From Chitinophaga pinensis (GTDB lineage: Bacteria; Bacteroidota; Bacteroidia; M30B66): 64,000 bases of DNA. How positions within the stretch are numbered: the stretch's first letter is position 1; every line of letters starts with the position of its first letter. Positions 43,880 to 53,224 of this stretch are shown one piece after another. The translations under genes were made by a program, and so were the position numbers. The stretch lies in the NCBI GenBank assembly GCA_945883545.1, contig CAMCXT010000004.1, positions 1-64,000 on the forward strand. Direction: 5' to 3'. Under the pieces are notes generated by a model. It made no database searches. It saw only the letters and a list, made by a program, of their open reading frames with translations, and had not been told where the DNA came from.

Positions 43880-43891
43880 ACTGGATACATT

Positions 43892-44095
43892 ATGGAACTT
43901 AACTGGAAATTGATTCTCTCAGATTCTGATAGTCACCACGTGCGTTTGATGCAATCTGTGCTCGAAAGTGAAGGTCTGCAAACCAGCATGATAGATCATT
44001 CTGATTCAGCTTTTCCTTCAACTGCAGAATCTGAATTGTATGTTCTGGAGGCCGATTTTGAAAAGGCTTCTGCCATCATTGCTGATCAAAAGTAA
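43892..44095 (+). CDS. DUF2007 domain small protein
   Basis: 67 residues with the DUF2007 signature LILSDSDSHHVRLMQSVLESEGLQTSMIDHSDSAF and a second strand ELYVLEADFEKASAII. The family has a PII-like ferredoxin fold and is called a putative signal transducer, with no proven role. It is 12 bp after ftsH and 9 bp before cdsA. Confidence 0.85.
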   Translation: MELNWKLILSDSDSHHVRLMQSVLESEGLQTSMIDHSDSAFPSTAESELYVLEADFEKASAIIADQK

Positions 44096-44104
44096 GATCG
44101 AGCC

Positions 44105-44944
44105 TTGCGGACGAGGATAATTACCGGAATACTCTTCGGAATAGCACTTATCGGTGGGATTTTATTTTCACAGTACACTTTTGTTGTGCTGTTGTTGGCG
44201 ATCCTATTTATCGGTCAGCGTGAGTTGTTTCAATTGCTCGTCACTCCTGCGATTGATGCCAAACCTAGTCGATTTTTATCTACGCTTTTAAGCCTCACCG
44301 TTTTTGGTGGTTTTATCTTTTTTCCGGTATTAGACAATGCCATCGGGATAAGCCCTTTAAATTATTATCTGTATTTCTCTTCCATCATTTTGTTGATTTC
44401 GGCATTGATGGTTTATGAACTGTTTCGCGCAAGTGCAACGGCCATTCAAAACATTGCAGCTGCATTTCTAGGGCCTGTTTATCTAGCAATTCCATTGGGA
44501 TTCCTAGTATTGATTGCCATTTATCCTGACGGAGGATTTCATCCGTGGACGGTCCTGTTCTTTTTCTTTTTCATGTGGTCGTCCGATACGGGTGCTTATT
44601 TCACGGGAAGATTCTTTGGAAAAACCAAGCTTCTCGAACGCTTATCGCCCAAGAAGACCATCGAAGGATTTTTTGGAGGAATGATCGTCGCTGCATTGAT
44701 GGGAATTGCCGCTTGGAGTGTTTTGGGGATGATTCCTTTGTGGACTTGGATGCTAATCGGTGCATTGATGGCATTTACCGGAACGGCTGGTGATCTTTTC
44801 GAATCGATGCTGAAACGTCAAGCTGGCATCAAAGATTCTGGGAATCTACTTCCCGGTCATGGTGGGGTTTTAGATCGTTTCGATTCCACATTCCTTTCTG
44901 CACCATTGTTTTGGTTGCTCCTCAAATTGTCGGATTTTATCTAA
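44105..44944 (+). CDS. cdsA: phosphatidate cytidylyltransferase (TTG start)
   Basis: 279 residues. The family signature SPKKTIEGFFGGMIVA lies near residue 181 and the C-terminal GDLFESMLKRQAGIKDSGNLLPGHGGVLDRFDS near 231-263 carries the conserved Asp residues. Eight or so membrane helices. It makes CDP-diacylglycerol from phosphatidate and CTP for phospholipid synthesis. No ATG is available in the expected place: translation seems to start at the TTG at 44105 (LRTRIITGILFGI), 9 bp after the DUF2007 stop. Confidence 0.93.
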   Translation: MRTRIITGILFGIALIGGILFSQYTFVVLLLAILFIGQRELFQLLVTPAIDAKPSRFLSTLLSLTVFGGFIFFPVLDNAIGISPLNYYLYFSSIILLISALMVYELFRASATAIQNIAAAFLGPVYLAIPLGFLVLIAIYPDGGFHPWTVLFFFFFMWSSDTGAYFTGRFFGKTKLLERLSPKKTIEGFFGGMIVAALMGIAAWSVLGMIPLWTWMLIGALMAFTGTAGDLFESMLKRQAGIKDSGNLLPGHGGVLDRFDSTFLSAPLFWLLLKLSDFI

Positions 44945-45055
44945 TACGGTTCATCCGTTTGCAAGGATGGTTCAGAATCAAGAATCGACACTTTGTCGGA
45001 TTTTGAATATGTAATTTATAGATCAAGCACACTTTTGTGGAATAATCTTAAAATT

Positions 45056-47434
45056 ATGTCTACACCACATTTCTCAATTCGAATCATTGTAGCCCTGATC
45101 TTCTTTTCGGGCAGCATTTCTGCACAAACTATTCTTCAAACCATCCGCGGAAGCGTTTCAGAAAAAGGCACCCAAATGCCCATTCCAGGTGCAGCTATAA
45201 TTATCGAAGGAAGTTCGCCACTAAAAGGTACAACCACCGATTTAGATGGTAAATTCAGGTTGGCTGAAGTTCCAGTTGGTAGGCCAACCATAAGAATTTC
45301 GATGGTTGGTTATAGCGCTGTTCGATTGAGCAATATTGTTCTTACTTCTTCGAAGGAATTGTTGCTAACAATTGAATTGGATCCTCAGGTTATTGTTGGA
45401 AAGGAAGTTGAAATTGTAGCACGCATGGACAAAGACAAGCCACTCAATGAATTGTCGGTTGTGAGTTCAAGAACCTTTTCGGTTGATGAGGCTCAACGGT
45501 ATGCAGGAAGCTTCGGAGATCCCGCTCGATTGGTAACCAGTTTTGCTGGTGTAGTTGCCGGAAACGACCAACGAAACGATATCGTGGTTCGTGGAAATTC
45601 ACCTTTGGGAATTCTTTGGAGATTAGAGGGGATCGATATTCCATCGCCAAACCATTTTTCTGGTTCTGGAACTTCAGGAGGTGCAGTTTCGGCATTGAAC
45701 ACAAATTTGTTGGCGAACAGCGACTTTAGTTCTGGTGCTTTTGCAGCCGAATATGGCAATGCAACATCAGGTGCATTTGATGTGAAAATGCGCAATGGAA
45801 ATAACGAAAAACATGAATTTATTGGACAAATTAGTTTCAATGGATTTGAATTTGGCGCTGAAGGCCCGTTGGGAAAAAAAGGCAAAGCATCCTACATGGC
45901 TTCATACAGATATTCAACACTTGGAGCTTTTGATGCAGTTGGAATTGAATTCGTTAAAGGAGGAGTGCCGCAATACCAAGATTTAAATTTTAAATTCAAC
46001 TTTCCGCACAAAAAAGGATATACATCCATATTCGGGATTTTAGGAACGAGCGATATCTTCTTTCCAGGCGAAGTCGATAGCTTAGTCTGGAAAGATTCTC
46101 CAGATGATCAGCAAGACTTAAGAAATGGCTCTGATGTGGCTGTTTTAGGGCTAAATCATCTCATATTTTTAAATACGAACAATACATTAAAATTCACGGT
46201 TGCAGGTACTGGAAATAAGTTCAGAACGCTAGTAGATTCAATTACTCCAGACTATTCTAAAATTGAGGATTTTAGTTCAGCTATTACGGAAAACAAATTG
46301 CTGCTAAACACCGTGCTTAATTCAAAATTGAGTCAAAGATTATTTCTCAGAAGTGGATTTATTTTTAGTAGAATGTTTTATGAAAATGATGTACGACTTT
46401 TCAATAGCAGCAAAGGAATTTCAGAATCCTTGATCAATTTCAAAGGTAATGGAGACTTGTTGCAAGCATACAGTCAGTTACAAATAAAAGCTTCCGAAAA
46501 GTGGACTTTTAACCTAGGCTTGCATGGTATTCACTTTTCGATCAATCAGAAAACCTCTATCGAACCTCGAGCTTCAGTTAAGTTCCAAGCGGCTTCCAAT
46601 CAATCGATTAGTTTAGGTTATGGTCGTCACAGCAGGGTGCTGCCGATTAATATTTATTTAAGAGAAACAATCGCTTCGGATGGAACCACCAGTAGAACCA
46701 ACGAGGACCTTGATTTATTGATGGCCGATCATTTGGTTTTAGGATACGACTGGTTAATCAAAGAGAATTTACGCTTGAAATCGGAAGTTTACTATCAGCA
46801 ATTGAGTAAAGTAGGGGTTCAAGATGGCCGTTCATCATCACTTTCGGTATTGAATTTCGGTTCCGATTTCGGCGATGTAATTGGTCCAGACAGTTTGGTA
46901 GGCAAAGGTTCAGGAGAAAATATTGGTGTCGAATTGACTTTGGAAAAGTTTTTTAGTAAGAATTACTATTTCCTAATTACTGGTAGCATTTACGATAGCA
47001 AATACAAGGGTTCTGATGGAGTTGAAAGAAATACAGCATTCAACAATCAATTCGCCTTAAATGTATTGGCAGGAAAGGAGATTCCAGTAGGAAAAAGCAA
47101 GCAAAATACACTTGTTTTTAGCTTTAGAACTGTGGCTACTGGTGGCATGTGGACTTCTCCAATCGATTTACAAGCATCACAAGTTGCAGGAACAGAAGTT
47201 CGAGTTGAAAGTCAGGCCAACATGCAACAATTGAAAGATTATTTTAGAACAGATATTCGAATTGGCTTCAGACGAAACAAAAAGAAATTTTCGGAAGAAT
47301 ATGGATTTGATATTCAAAACGTATTTAACCGTCAAAATGTGTTTAGCGAAAGATTCAATCCATTGTCGGGCAACATTATTAGCAACAATCAAGTTGGTTT
47401 TTTCCCAATGGCATTGTACCGAATTACATTTTAA
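45056..47434 (+). CDS. TonB-dependent receptor with carboxypeptidase-like N-domain
   Basis: 792 residues from the ATG at 45056, chosen because a signal peptide follows (IRIIVALIFFSGSISAQ); 21 upstream codons in frame look like leader. An N-domain of the CarboxypepD_reg type (TIRGSVSEKGTQMPIPGAAIIIEG) is followed by a plug (DPARLVTSFAGVVAGNDQRNDIVVRGNSPLGILWRLEGIDI) and a barrel that ends in MALYRITF. Outer-membrane uptake or signalling of an unknown ligand. It is followed 41 bp later by a small membrane protein and a LytS/LytTR pair. Confidence 0.9.
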   Translation: MSTPHFSIRIIVALIFFSGSISAQTILQTIRGSVSEKGTQMPIPGAAIIIEGSSPLKGTTTDLDGKFRLAEVPVGRPTIRISMVGYSAVRLSNIVLTSSKELLLTIELDPQVIVGKEVEIVARMDKDKPLNELSVVSSRTFSVDEAQRYAGSFGDPARLVTSFAGVVAGNDQRNDIVVRGNSPLGILWRLEGIDIPSPNHFSGSGTSGGAVSALNTNLLANSDFSSGAFAAEYGNATSGAFDVKMRNGNNEKHEFIGQISFNGFEFGAEGPLGKKGKASYMASYRYSTLGAFDAVGIEFVKGGVPQYQDLNFKFNFPHKKGYTSIFGILGTSDIFFPGEVDSLVWKDSPDDQQDLRNGSDVAVLGLNHLIFLNTNNTLKFTVAGTGNKFRTLVDSITPDYSKIEDFSSAITENKLLLNTVLNSKLSQRLFLRSGFIFSRMFYENDVRLFNSSKGISESLINFKGNGDLLQAYSQLQIKASEKWTFNLGLHGIHFSINQKTSIEPRASVKFQAASNQSISLGYGRHSRVLPINIYLRETIASDGTTSRTNEDLDLLMADHLVLGYDWLIKENLRLKSEVYYQQLSKVGVQDGRSSSLSVLNFGSDFGDVIGPDSLVGKGSGENIGVELTLEKFFSKNYYFLITGSIYDSKYKGSDGVERNTAFNNQFALNVLAGKEIPVGKSKQNTLVFSFRTVATGGMWTSPIDLQASQVAGTEVRVESQANMQQLKDYFRTDIRIGFRRNKKKFSEEYGFDIQNVFNRQNVFSERFNPLSGNIISNNQVGFFPMALYRITF

Positions 47435-47475
47435 TAATCATTCAGCTATTTTAGAAATTACCTAAATTCATCACC

Positions 47476-48129
47476 ATGGAAGCAACCAAAATTGGGCTCT
47501 ACTTGCACATTGCAGGCGGTATGCTCGGACTGATCACAGGTTTTGTCAATACCCTAAACCGCAAAGGATCAACATTTCATCGTAACTCAGGTAAAGCGTA
47601 TGTTTTATCGATGTTTGTGGCAACTTTATCTGGGGTTTTGCTTGCTTTTTTGAAGGAAAATCAATTCCTTTTTTTAATTGGAATTTTTAGTTTTTACTTG
47701 TGTTTTTCAGGATGGAGAGTACTTAATTATCAATCATTGCAGCCATTTAAAGCCAAGAAAATTGATATAGTGGTGGCTTCAATTACTGTGCTTTTTTCAG
47801 TTTTTATGATTTTTACTGGAATCTATGATATTGCAACAAGTAAAATCGTCATTAATCCAGTATTACTAATCTTTGGTTCAGGTGGTTTGTTTATTTCTGT
47901 AGCTGATTTGAAAAAGTTTTTACAATCTTCTCAATCAATTCCGGAACCTTTAAATTGGCTTTATACTCATGTGGCTCGGATGGGAGGTTCTTACATTTCA
48001 GCTGTTACTGCTTTTATTGTAGTTAATATCACTTCATTGCCTCCATTAATTTTGTGGTTAGGACCAAGTTTAATTGGTACTATCTTTATCACCTATTCTA
48101 TCAGAAAATTGAAAATACAAAATCAATGA
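47476..48129 (+). CDS. small membrane protein (DUF2306-like)
   Basis: 217 residues with seven membrane segments. LHIAGGMLGLITGFVNTLNRKGSTFHRNSGKAYV at the N-terminus, with its pair of histidines, and LYTHVARMGGSYISAVTAF in the C-terminal half resemble the DUF2306 family. Function unknown. It lies between a TonB receptor (41 bp) and a sensor kinase gene (22 bp), so probably one transcript. Confidence 0.75.
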   Translation: MEATKIGLYLHIAGGMLGLITGFVNTLNRKGSTFHRNSGKAYVLSMFVATLSGVLLAFLKENQFLFLIGIFSFYLCFSGWRVLNYQSLQPFKAKKIDIVVASITVLFSVFMIFTGIYDIATSKIVINPVLLIFGSGGLFISVADLKKFLQSSQSIPEPLNWLYTHVARMGGSYISAVTAFIVVNITSLPPLILWLGPSLIGTIFITYSIRKLKIQNQ

Positions 48130-48151
48130 TATTTCTGTAAAATCATCTTAT

Positions 48152-49186
48152 ATGAAAGGGATTTTCCGCCAAGGTAAGTACTCTATATTCATCGACTTAA
48201 TCATCATGTTGGTGGTGGGTTGTTTGATTATATTTTACTTCAGCACCAGTAATTTTTTAAGTGGAAAGGGGAGTTCTGAATATGCATCTCATGCTGGATT
48301 TTCAATATTAATCACGTTCACACTTTACTTTTTATTTCGATGGATGTTCGGTTTTTTAAATGCGAATTTTCCATGGAAAGAGTCAATTGCTAAGCGATTA
48401 ATGATCGAAATTCCGTTGATCCTTGCAATTTCAGTTGGAGCAATGATGGCCTTCACACTCATGTGGAACGGAATTCTTGGAAGAGAAACAGTTTCTGCAG
48501 AGCTATTTACGAATTGTACGATTGCTTTGTTGGTTTCACTGATTGTTAATTTGTTTACTGAAGGTTCTAATTTGTTTAAATTGTATCGTGAATCAGCGGT
48601 TGGTGTGGAGGTTCTAAAGCGTAAAACCTTGGAATCGCATTTTGAAACTTTGAAAAGTCAGGTTGCACCGCATTTTCTATTTAATAGTTTGAACACTTTA
48701 ATTGCATTAATCGATGAGAATCCGCAAACTGCAAAAGATTTTGTTCAGCATTTGGCCAACTACTATAGATATTCGATGCAGATTAATTCCCGCGAAACTG
48801 TAGAATTAGACACTGAATTAAATTTGGTTCGGAATTATATCTTTTTACTTACCAGCCGTTTTGGTGATAATCTAAAGGTCCAGTTCCCTGATAAATCAAG
48901 CGATTTCGATAAACATGTTATTCCACTGGCTATTCAATTGTTGGTCGAAAATGCGGTGAAGCACAATATTATATCTTCCTCTAAACCACTGCATGTTTCA
49001 ATCTTAATTCAGCAGGAAGTGCTTATTGTGAGAAACAATTTGCAAAAGAAAGATGCCTCTGAATTTTCGAATCGATTGGGTTTATCGAATATTCAGAATA
49101 GATATGAAATTGTATCTGGAAAATCGATTGTCGTTCAAGAAACACAGGATCATTTTGAAGTTCAATTACCTTTATTAAATAGATAA
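48152..49186 (+). CDS. LytS-type sensor histidine kinase
   Basis: 344 residues. Four membrane helices in the first 145 residues form a sensor without an obvious ligand domain. The phospho-acceptor box is SQVAPHFLFNSLNTLIALID (His near residue 174), then LSRYYRYSMQ-like helix (LANYYRYSMQINS) and ATPase motifs IPLAIQLLVENAVKHNI (N-box) and NRLGLSNIQNRYE (G-box). It would phosphorylate the LytTR regulator encoded 1 bp downstream. Confidence 0.92.
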   Translation: MKGIFRQGKYSIFIDLIIMLVVGCLIIFYFSTSNFLSGKGSSEYASHAGFSILITFTLYFLFRWMFGFLNANFPWKESIAKRLMIEIPLILAISVGAMMAFTLMWNGILGRETVSAELFTNCTIALLVSLIVNLFTEGSNLFKLYRESAVGVEVLKRKTLESHFETLKSQVAPHFLFNSLNTLIALIDENPQTAKDFVQHLANYYRYSMQINSRETVELDTELNLVRNYIFLLTSRFGDNLKVQFPDKSSDFDKHVIPLAIQLLVENAVKHNIISSSKPLHVSILIQQEVLIVRNNLQKKDASEFSNRLGLSNIQNRYEIVSGKSIVVQETQDHFEVQLPLLNR

Positions 49187-49187
49187 T

Positions 49188-49952
49188 ATGCATTTATTGA
49201 TTGTAGAAGACGAGCCTCTCGCAGCAAAACGGTTGTATGGATTGATTGAAGAACTTAATATCGATTTTTCGAAAGTTTCATTTTGCGATAGCATCGAATC
49301 AGCTGTAAAGTTTTTTCAGCAATCTGCCTTGCCCGATTTGGTATTTATGGACATAGAACTCGCAGATGGTAGAAGCTTTACCATTTTTGAGCAAGTGCAA
49401 GTGAATTGCCCCGTCATTTTCACAACAGCATATGATGAACATGCGTTGGAAGCTTTCAAAGTGAATTCTATCGATTACTTGCTCAAACCAATTGAACCCA
49501 AGGAGCTACAGCGAGCAGTAGAGAAATGGGAAACCTTCCATTTGAAATCCAATGTGGATGGCGAATTGGCACGTTTTAATCAACTCATCCATCGTTTACA
49601 ATTAAATCAAGAATACCGATCAAGAATCGTTGTGAGCAAATCGGATAGCTTGATCCCTCTTGATATGCAAGATGTTGCATGGATTTATGCTGAAGATAAA
49701 TTAAACTTTATTGGCACATTTAACAGAGATGTTTATCCGATCAACCAATCGCTCGATGAACTGCATCGTGAAATGAATCCAATGGATTTTCACCGTGCAA
49801 ATAGATCATTGATTGTGCACCGTAAGGCGATCATTAAAGCCAGTTTTCACTTCAATGGGAAGCTCAAATTGCACTTGAATCCTGATCCTGAAATGGAAGT
49901 TTTTGTGAGCCGCGAACGAGCTCAAGCCTTCAAAAACTGGCTCGGAGCTTAA
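49188..49952 (+). CDS. LytTR-family response regulator
   Basis: 254 residues. A receiver domain (1-120) with acidic pocket VEDEP (residues 6-10), phospho-acceptor Asp55 in LVFMDIELADG, and conserved Lys in YLLKPIEP. A LytTR DNA-binding domain follows (about 140-252; RIVVSKSDSLIPLDMQDVAWIYAEDKLNFI, then MDFHRANRSLIVHRKAI). It should bind promoter DNA as a dimer when phosphorylated by the kinase encoded immediately upstream. Confidence 0.93.
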   Translation: MHLLIVEDEPLAAKRLYGLIEELNIDFSKVSFCDSIESAVKFFQQSALPDLVFMDIELADGRSFTIFEQVQVNCPVIFTTAYDEHALEAFKVNSIDYLLKPIEPKELQRAVEKWETFHLKSNVDGELARFNQLIHRLQLNQEYRSRIVVSKSDSLIPLDMQDVAWIYAEDKLNFIGTFNRDVYPINQSLDELHREMNPMDFHRANRSLIVHRKAIIKASFHFNGKLKLHLNPDPEMEVFVSRERAQAFKNWLGA

Positions 49953-49956
49953 GCGC

Positions 49957-49986
49957 TTGGAGGCTCGATTGGAAAGTTTAGTTTTG
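49957..49986 (+). promoter_or_regulatory. candidate promoter for the acyltransferase gene
   Basis: A -33-like TTG at 49957-49959 and a -7 box TAGTTTTG at 49979-49986 (TAnnTTTG) lie 19 bp before the TTG start at 50006. The position supports that start. Confidence 0.45.
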
Positions 49987-50005
49987 CAAGTTCAAGCTTG
50001 ATCTT

Positions 50006-51307
50006 TTGCTCTACAAATTTTCACATTTCATTATAGGCTTCTGGATGCGTGTGCATTTTAGAAGGATTTTCGTAAAAACGATTGCCAACATTCCCCGGAA
50101 AGGTCCTGTATTGTTGTCGTGTAACCATGCAAATTCTTTTTTGGATGCCGTTGCTGTATCGCTCATTTTAAAGCGTGATGTCCATTTTTTGGCTCGCTCG
50201 GATGTATTTAAAAAGCCTTGGGCAAATTTTCTACTTCGGAAATTGAATATGATTCCGATTTATCGCTTGCAAGACGGCGTTGAAAACCTAGATCGAAACA
50301 ATGAAACCTTCCAAATTTGTTCCGAACTCCTTGGCAGGGGAGAAGTAGTGCTGATTTTTTCTGAAGGTAATTGCGTGGTAGAAAAGCGATTGCGGACATT
50401 GAAAAAGGGCACTGCACGTATTTGGTTTGGTGCCATGGAAGCCCACAATTGGCAACTTGAAATTCCAATCATTCCTGTGGGAATCAATTATTCCCATCCT
50501 TATGATTTTCGAACGGAATTGATGGTTTCTTTCGGTAAGGCATTGCATTTTTCAGATCTCAAAGACGATTGGTACAACGACAATGCCCATGCGATCAAGG
50601 TATTTAACGATCGTCTCACCGAAGGTGTAACTGCTGAAATGCTTATTATTCCAGCGCAAGAATTTGATTTGGGTACTGAGGATTTACTCGATTTCAAAAG
50701 AAGTTTACACCGTTACCCACTGCTGAAAACATACTATTTTGAAGCTTCTAGATTTGATGAAGAAAATCGGTTTTTGAAGCAATTGTTTCAAACAGAAAAT
50801 CACCAGCAGATTATCGAAGAAGCCCATAGAACCGGTCAAGCATTGCGTACTGCTGGTTTCAGAGTGAATCAATTTTCTACCGAAATATCAAAGTGGAATA
50901 CATTGTTTCTCATCCTGGGATTTATCCCTGCAATGGTTTCAGTTTGTATCAATGCATTGCCCATCTGGCTCACAAGAAAAGCTTTGGTGGGAACCCAAAA
51001 GGATCCAAAATTCAGAGCATCTGTGATGATGGGCGCTTCAGCAATTGTATCCTACGTTTTCTACCTTTTGATCACACTCATAGGCATGATCTTCAGTTGG
51101 AAAATGATCTTTTGTTTGGTAGTTTTTCCTTGGATAACTGTGCTGACGGTTGTTTGGTGGGAACAGTTGCAAATTCGAAGAGCCAGAATGCAGGAACATG
51201 TGTGGTACAAAAAATCTCCAGACCTCATGATGAAGCTGGAGATGAGTAGAGAGAATCTCTTTATGCAATCGGGCGCGATTAGTCTTTCACCCGCTGAAGA
51301 CGCATAG
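50006..51307 (+). CDS. lysophospholipid (1-acylglycerol-3-phosphate) acyltransferase-like
   Basis: 433 residues from a TTG start (LYKFSHFIIGFWMRVHFRRI), the normal N-terminus for this family. The catalytic motif is NHANSFLDAVAV near residue 34 (His-x5-Asp), followed by FSEGNCVVEKRLRTLKKGTARI as the substrate loop (in place of FPEGTR) and IPIIPVGINY. Two to four membrane helices in the C-terminal third. It acylates lysophosphatidate or a related lysolipid at the inner membrane. Its last 29 bp overlap the end of the convergent VOC gene. Confidence 0.88.
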   Translation: MLYKFSHFIIGFWMRVHFRRIFVKTIANIPRKGPVLLSCNHANSFLDAVAVSLILKRDVHFLARSDVFKKPWANFLLRKLNMIPIYRLQDGVENLDRNNETFQICSELLGRGEVVLIFSEGNCVVEKRLRTLKKGTARIWFGAMEAHNWQLEIPIIPVGINYSHPYDFRTELMVSFGKALHFSDLKDDWYNDNAHAIKVFNDRLTEGVTAEMLIIPAQEFDLGTEDLLDFKRSLHRYPLLKTYYFEASRFDEENRFLKQLFQTENHQQIIEEAHRTGQALRTAGFRVNQFSTEISKWNTLFLILGFIPAMVSVCINALPIWLTRKALVGTQKDPKFRASVMMGASAIVSYVFYLLITLIGMIFSWKMIFCLVVFPWITVLTVVWWEQLQIRRARMQEHVWYKKSPDLMMKLEMSRENLFMQSGAISLSPAEDA

Positions 51308-52328
51308 CGCTAAGCATCCAGTTAGGTAATGGCTTTGCCGGATTTCGTTTCCGGAGATCGAGGTACCAATTGAGTTTCTTCAAGATCGGTAAACGATGGG
51401 TTTGCACAAATTCGATCAACGTTCCATCTGGATCTTCGGTGTATGAAAAATGTCCAGCCGCCTCACCCATGTCGAAGCTATTCGCACTATCTACAGTAAA
51501 AGGATGTCCTTTTGATTCGCAGTTTTGCTTCAAGGCTTCCATGTCGTTCACATCGAAACAAATGTGGATGAATCCTTGGTCGCCCCAATATCTGCCTTCG
51601 TAAATCTTTTTGGCTTGTTCGTCGATCAATTGAACGAGTTCCACTTCTGCCATGCCCAAAAGGTTGCTGAAAGCTCCTCCAGGTTTGATTGTTGGTTGCA
51701 ACAAAACTCTGCGGCAATTCATCCCATCAAATTCAGTTAAACGCGACGTATGATCGGCTGCAACACGACCAAATCCGAGCACTTCAGCATAGAATTTTAT
51801 CGCATTTTCCATATTGCTCACGCCAATCTGGACACCTTGAACACCTCCGTTGGTATGCGAGCCACTGCCAAACCAAGTCAAGCCGTGGGTAAACGTAAAA
51901 CGGTTTCCATCTGGATCCTCAAGGAAAAAACGTTCTCCATGCACAGGATCAGGAAGCAATTCGGATGGCTGTAGCCCGCGATGCAAGAAAAATTCTCTCG
52001 CACGAGCCACGTTTTGACATTTCATCATCACGCCAAAAATTCCCAAATCGCCGGGTTTCACTTTAAATTGAGGCTTTTGAGGAGGCCGATCGGTGAATTG
52101 CCAGATTTCAAATCCACCGCCACCTTGCATGTTCAAAGCCAATATCGCATAACGTTGTCGGGCTTCATGGCCTGTGTAACGTGTCATCAATGCTGCAGTG
52201 GATGCATCTTTGAAAACAGGAACATCCATTCCAAACATTTTACGGTACCAAGTCCAGCTGGCTTCGGCATCAGCACATCCAATTCCAACTTGTTGGATGC
52301 CACTGAGGAGTGATAATTTTGAACTCAT
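51279..52328 (-). CDS. VOC family protein with two glyoxalase-type units
   Basis: 349 residues from the ATG at 52328; a TTG 45 bp upstream would lie within the SDR gene. Two VOC units: residues about 5-140 (VGIGCADAEASWTWYRKMFGMDVPVF, EDPDGNRFTF) and about 155-310 (VQIGVSNMENAIKFYAEVLGF, FIHICFDVNDMEALK, YTEDPDGTLIEFVQ). His and Glu at the unit ends could hold a metal. Resembles dioxygenases and lyases, but substrate is unknown. Its start overlaps the SDR stop (ATGA), so the two are coupled. Confidence 0.85.
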   Translation of the reverse strand: MSSKLSLLSGIQQVGIGCADAEASWTWYRKMFGMDVPVFKDASTAALMTRYTGHEARQRYAILALNMQGGGGFEIWQFTDRPPQKPQFKVKPGDLGIFGVMMKCQNVARAREFFLHRGLQPSELLPDPVHGERFFLEDPDGNRFTFTHGLTWFGSGSHTNGGVQGVQIGVSNMENAIKFYAEVLGFGRVAADHTSRLTEFDGMNCRRVLLQPTIKPGGAFSNLLGMAEVELVQLIDEQAKKIYEGRYWGDQGFIHICFDVNDMEALKQNCESKGHPFTVDSANSFDMGEAAGHFSYTEDPDGTLIEFVQTHRLPILKKLNWYLDLRKRNPAKPLPNWMLSAMRLQRVKD

Positions 52329-53116
52329 GTTGCTTTTACTTTTTTGATGAGCCAGTAGAAAACCGGCGGACAATATCTTCGGAGATACACAGGAAGCAAT
52401 TCCATTTTTCCTATTAAAACCTCGTATTTCTTTTGTTTGATGGCACGCTCAATTACTTTGGCACAATGGTCGGCTGTGATGCCGTTTCTTTGGCCTGAAT
52501 CGAGCAGATTGTGCGCACTTCCATCGCCTTTCACAGCATTGAAAGAGATTTTGGTTAAAACCCTGCCGGGACAAATCAGCGTAACGTAAACAGGGATGTC
52601 TTTTAGTTCCAAACGGAGGGCTTCGAAATACCCGTGAAGCGCATGTTTTGCAGCAGCATAAGTGCTCCTTAGTGAAAATCCGAACTTTCCTGCAATGCTA
52701 GAAACCACCACGATATGCCCCTTTTTTCTGGAAACAAAATGTGGCAGCAACGCCTTCGAAAGTGCTACTGGTGCGAAATAGTTGATTTCCATCAACCTAC
52801 GTTCTACTTCGTTAGATGTTTCTAATGCTGGCGACCGCTGACTTACACCGGCATTGTTTACCAAAACATCAACATGGCCCCAAAAACTGAGCGCTTTTTG
52901 AACAACTTCATCGAAAGTATCGATATGGATTAGCTCAAATGGAAGGATTTCAACGGGTACATTTTGCGGAATTTCTGATTTCAGGTTTTCCAATGCTTTA
53001 ACATCTCTTCCGCTGATTATGATTGCGTTACCGGCCGTTCCAAGTCGCTTCGCCAAAGCCTCTCCAATGCCTGAAGATGCCCCAGTAATCCAGAATACCG
53101 TATGGTGCTGATCCAT
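52325..53116 (-). CDS. SDR family NAD(P)-dependent oxidoreductase
   Basis: 263 residues from the ATG at 53116. The cofactor motif ITGASSGIGEALAKRLG sits near residues 10-26, NNAGVSQRS near 84, and the catalytic Ser and YAAAK (Tyr near 153, Lys 157) in STYAAAKHALHGY. Full length for a classical SDR. It resembles DHRS7-type membrane SDRs with a basic, hydrophobic C-terminus (CPPVFYWLIKKVK). Substrate unknown; it is cotranscribed with the VOC gene. Confidence 0.92.
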   Translation of the reverse strand: MDQHHTVFWITGASSGIGEALAKRLGTAGNAIIISGRDVKALENLKSEIPQNVPVEILPFELIHIDTFDEVVQKALSFWGHVDVLVNNAGVSQRSPALETSNEVERRLMEINYFAPVALSKALLPHFVSRKKGHIVVVSSIAGKFGFSLRSTYAAAKHALHGYFEALRLELKDIPVYVTLICPGRVLTKISFNAVKGDGSAHNLLDSGQRNGITADHCAKVIERAIKQKKYEVLIGKMELLPVYLRRYCPPVFYWLIKKVKAT

Positions 53117-53224
53117 CGGCGGCAAGTTAATCAAAGGCTGCCTAATTTTTATAAGTAGATGCGATGTTCAATGAAACTTCTACATTTTATCCTAACCTTA
53201 GAAGTAAACTACTATTTTTGTAGG

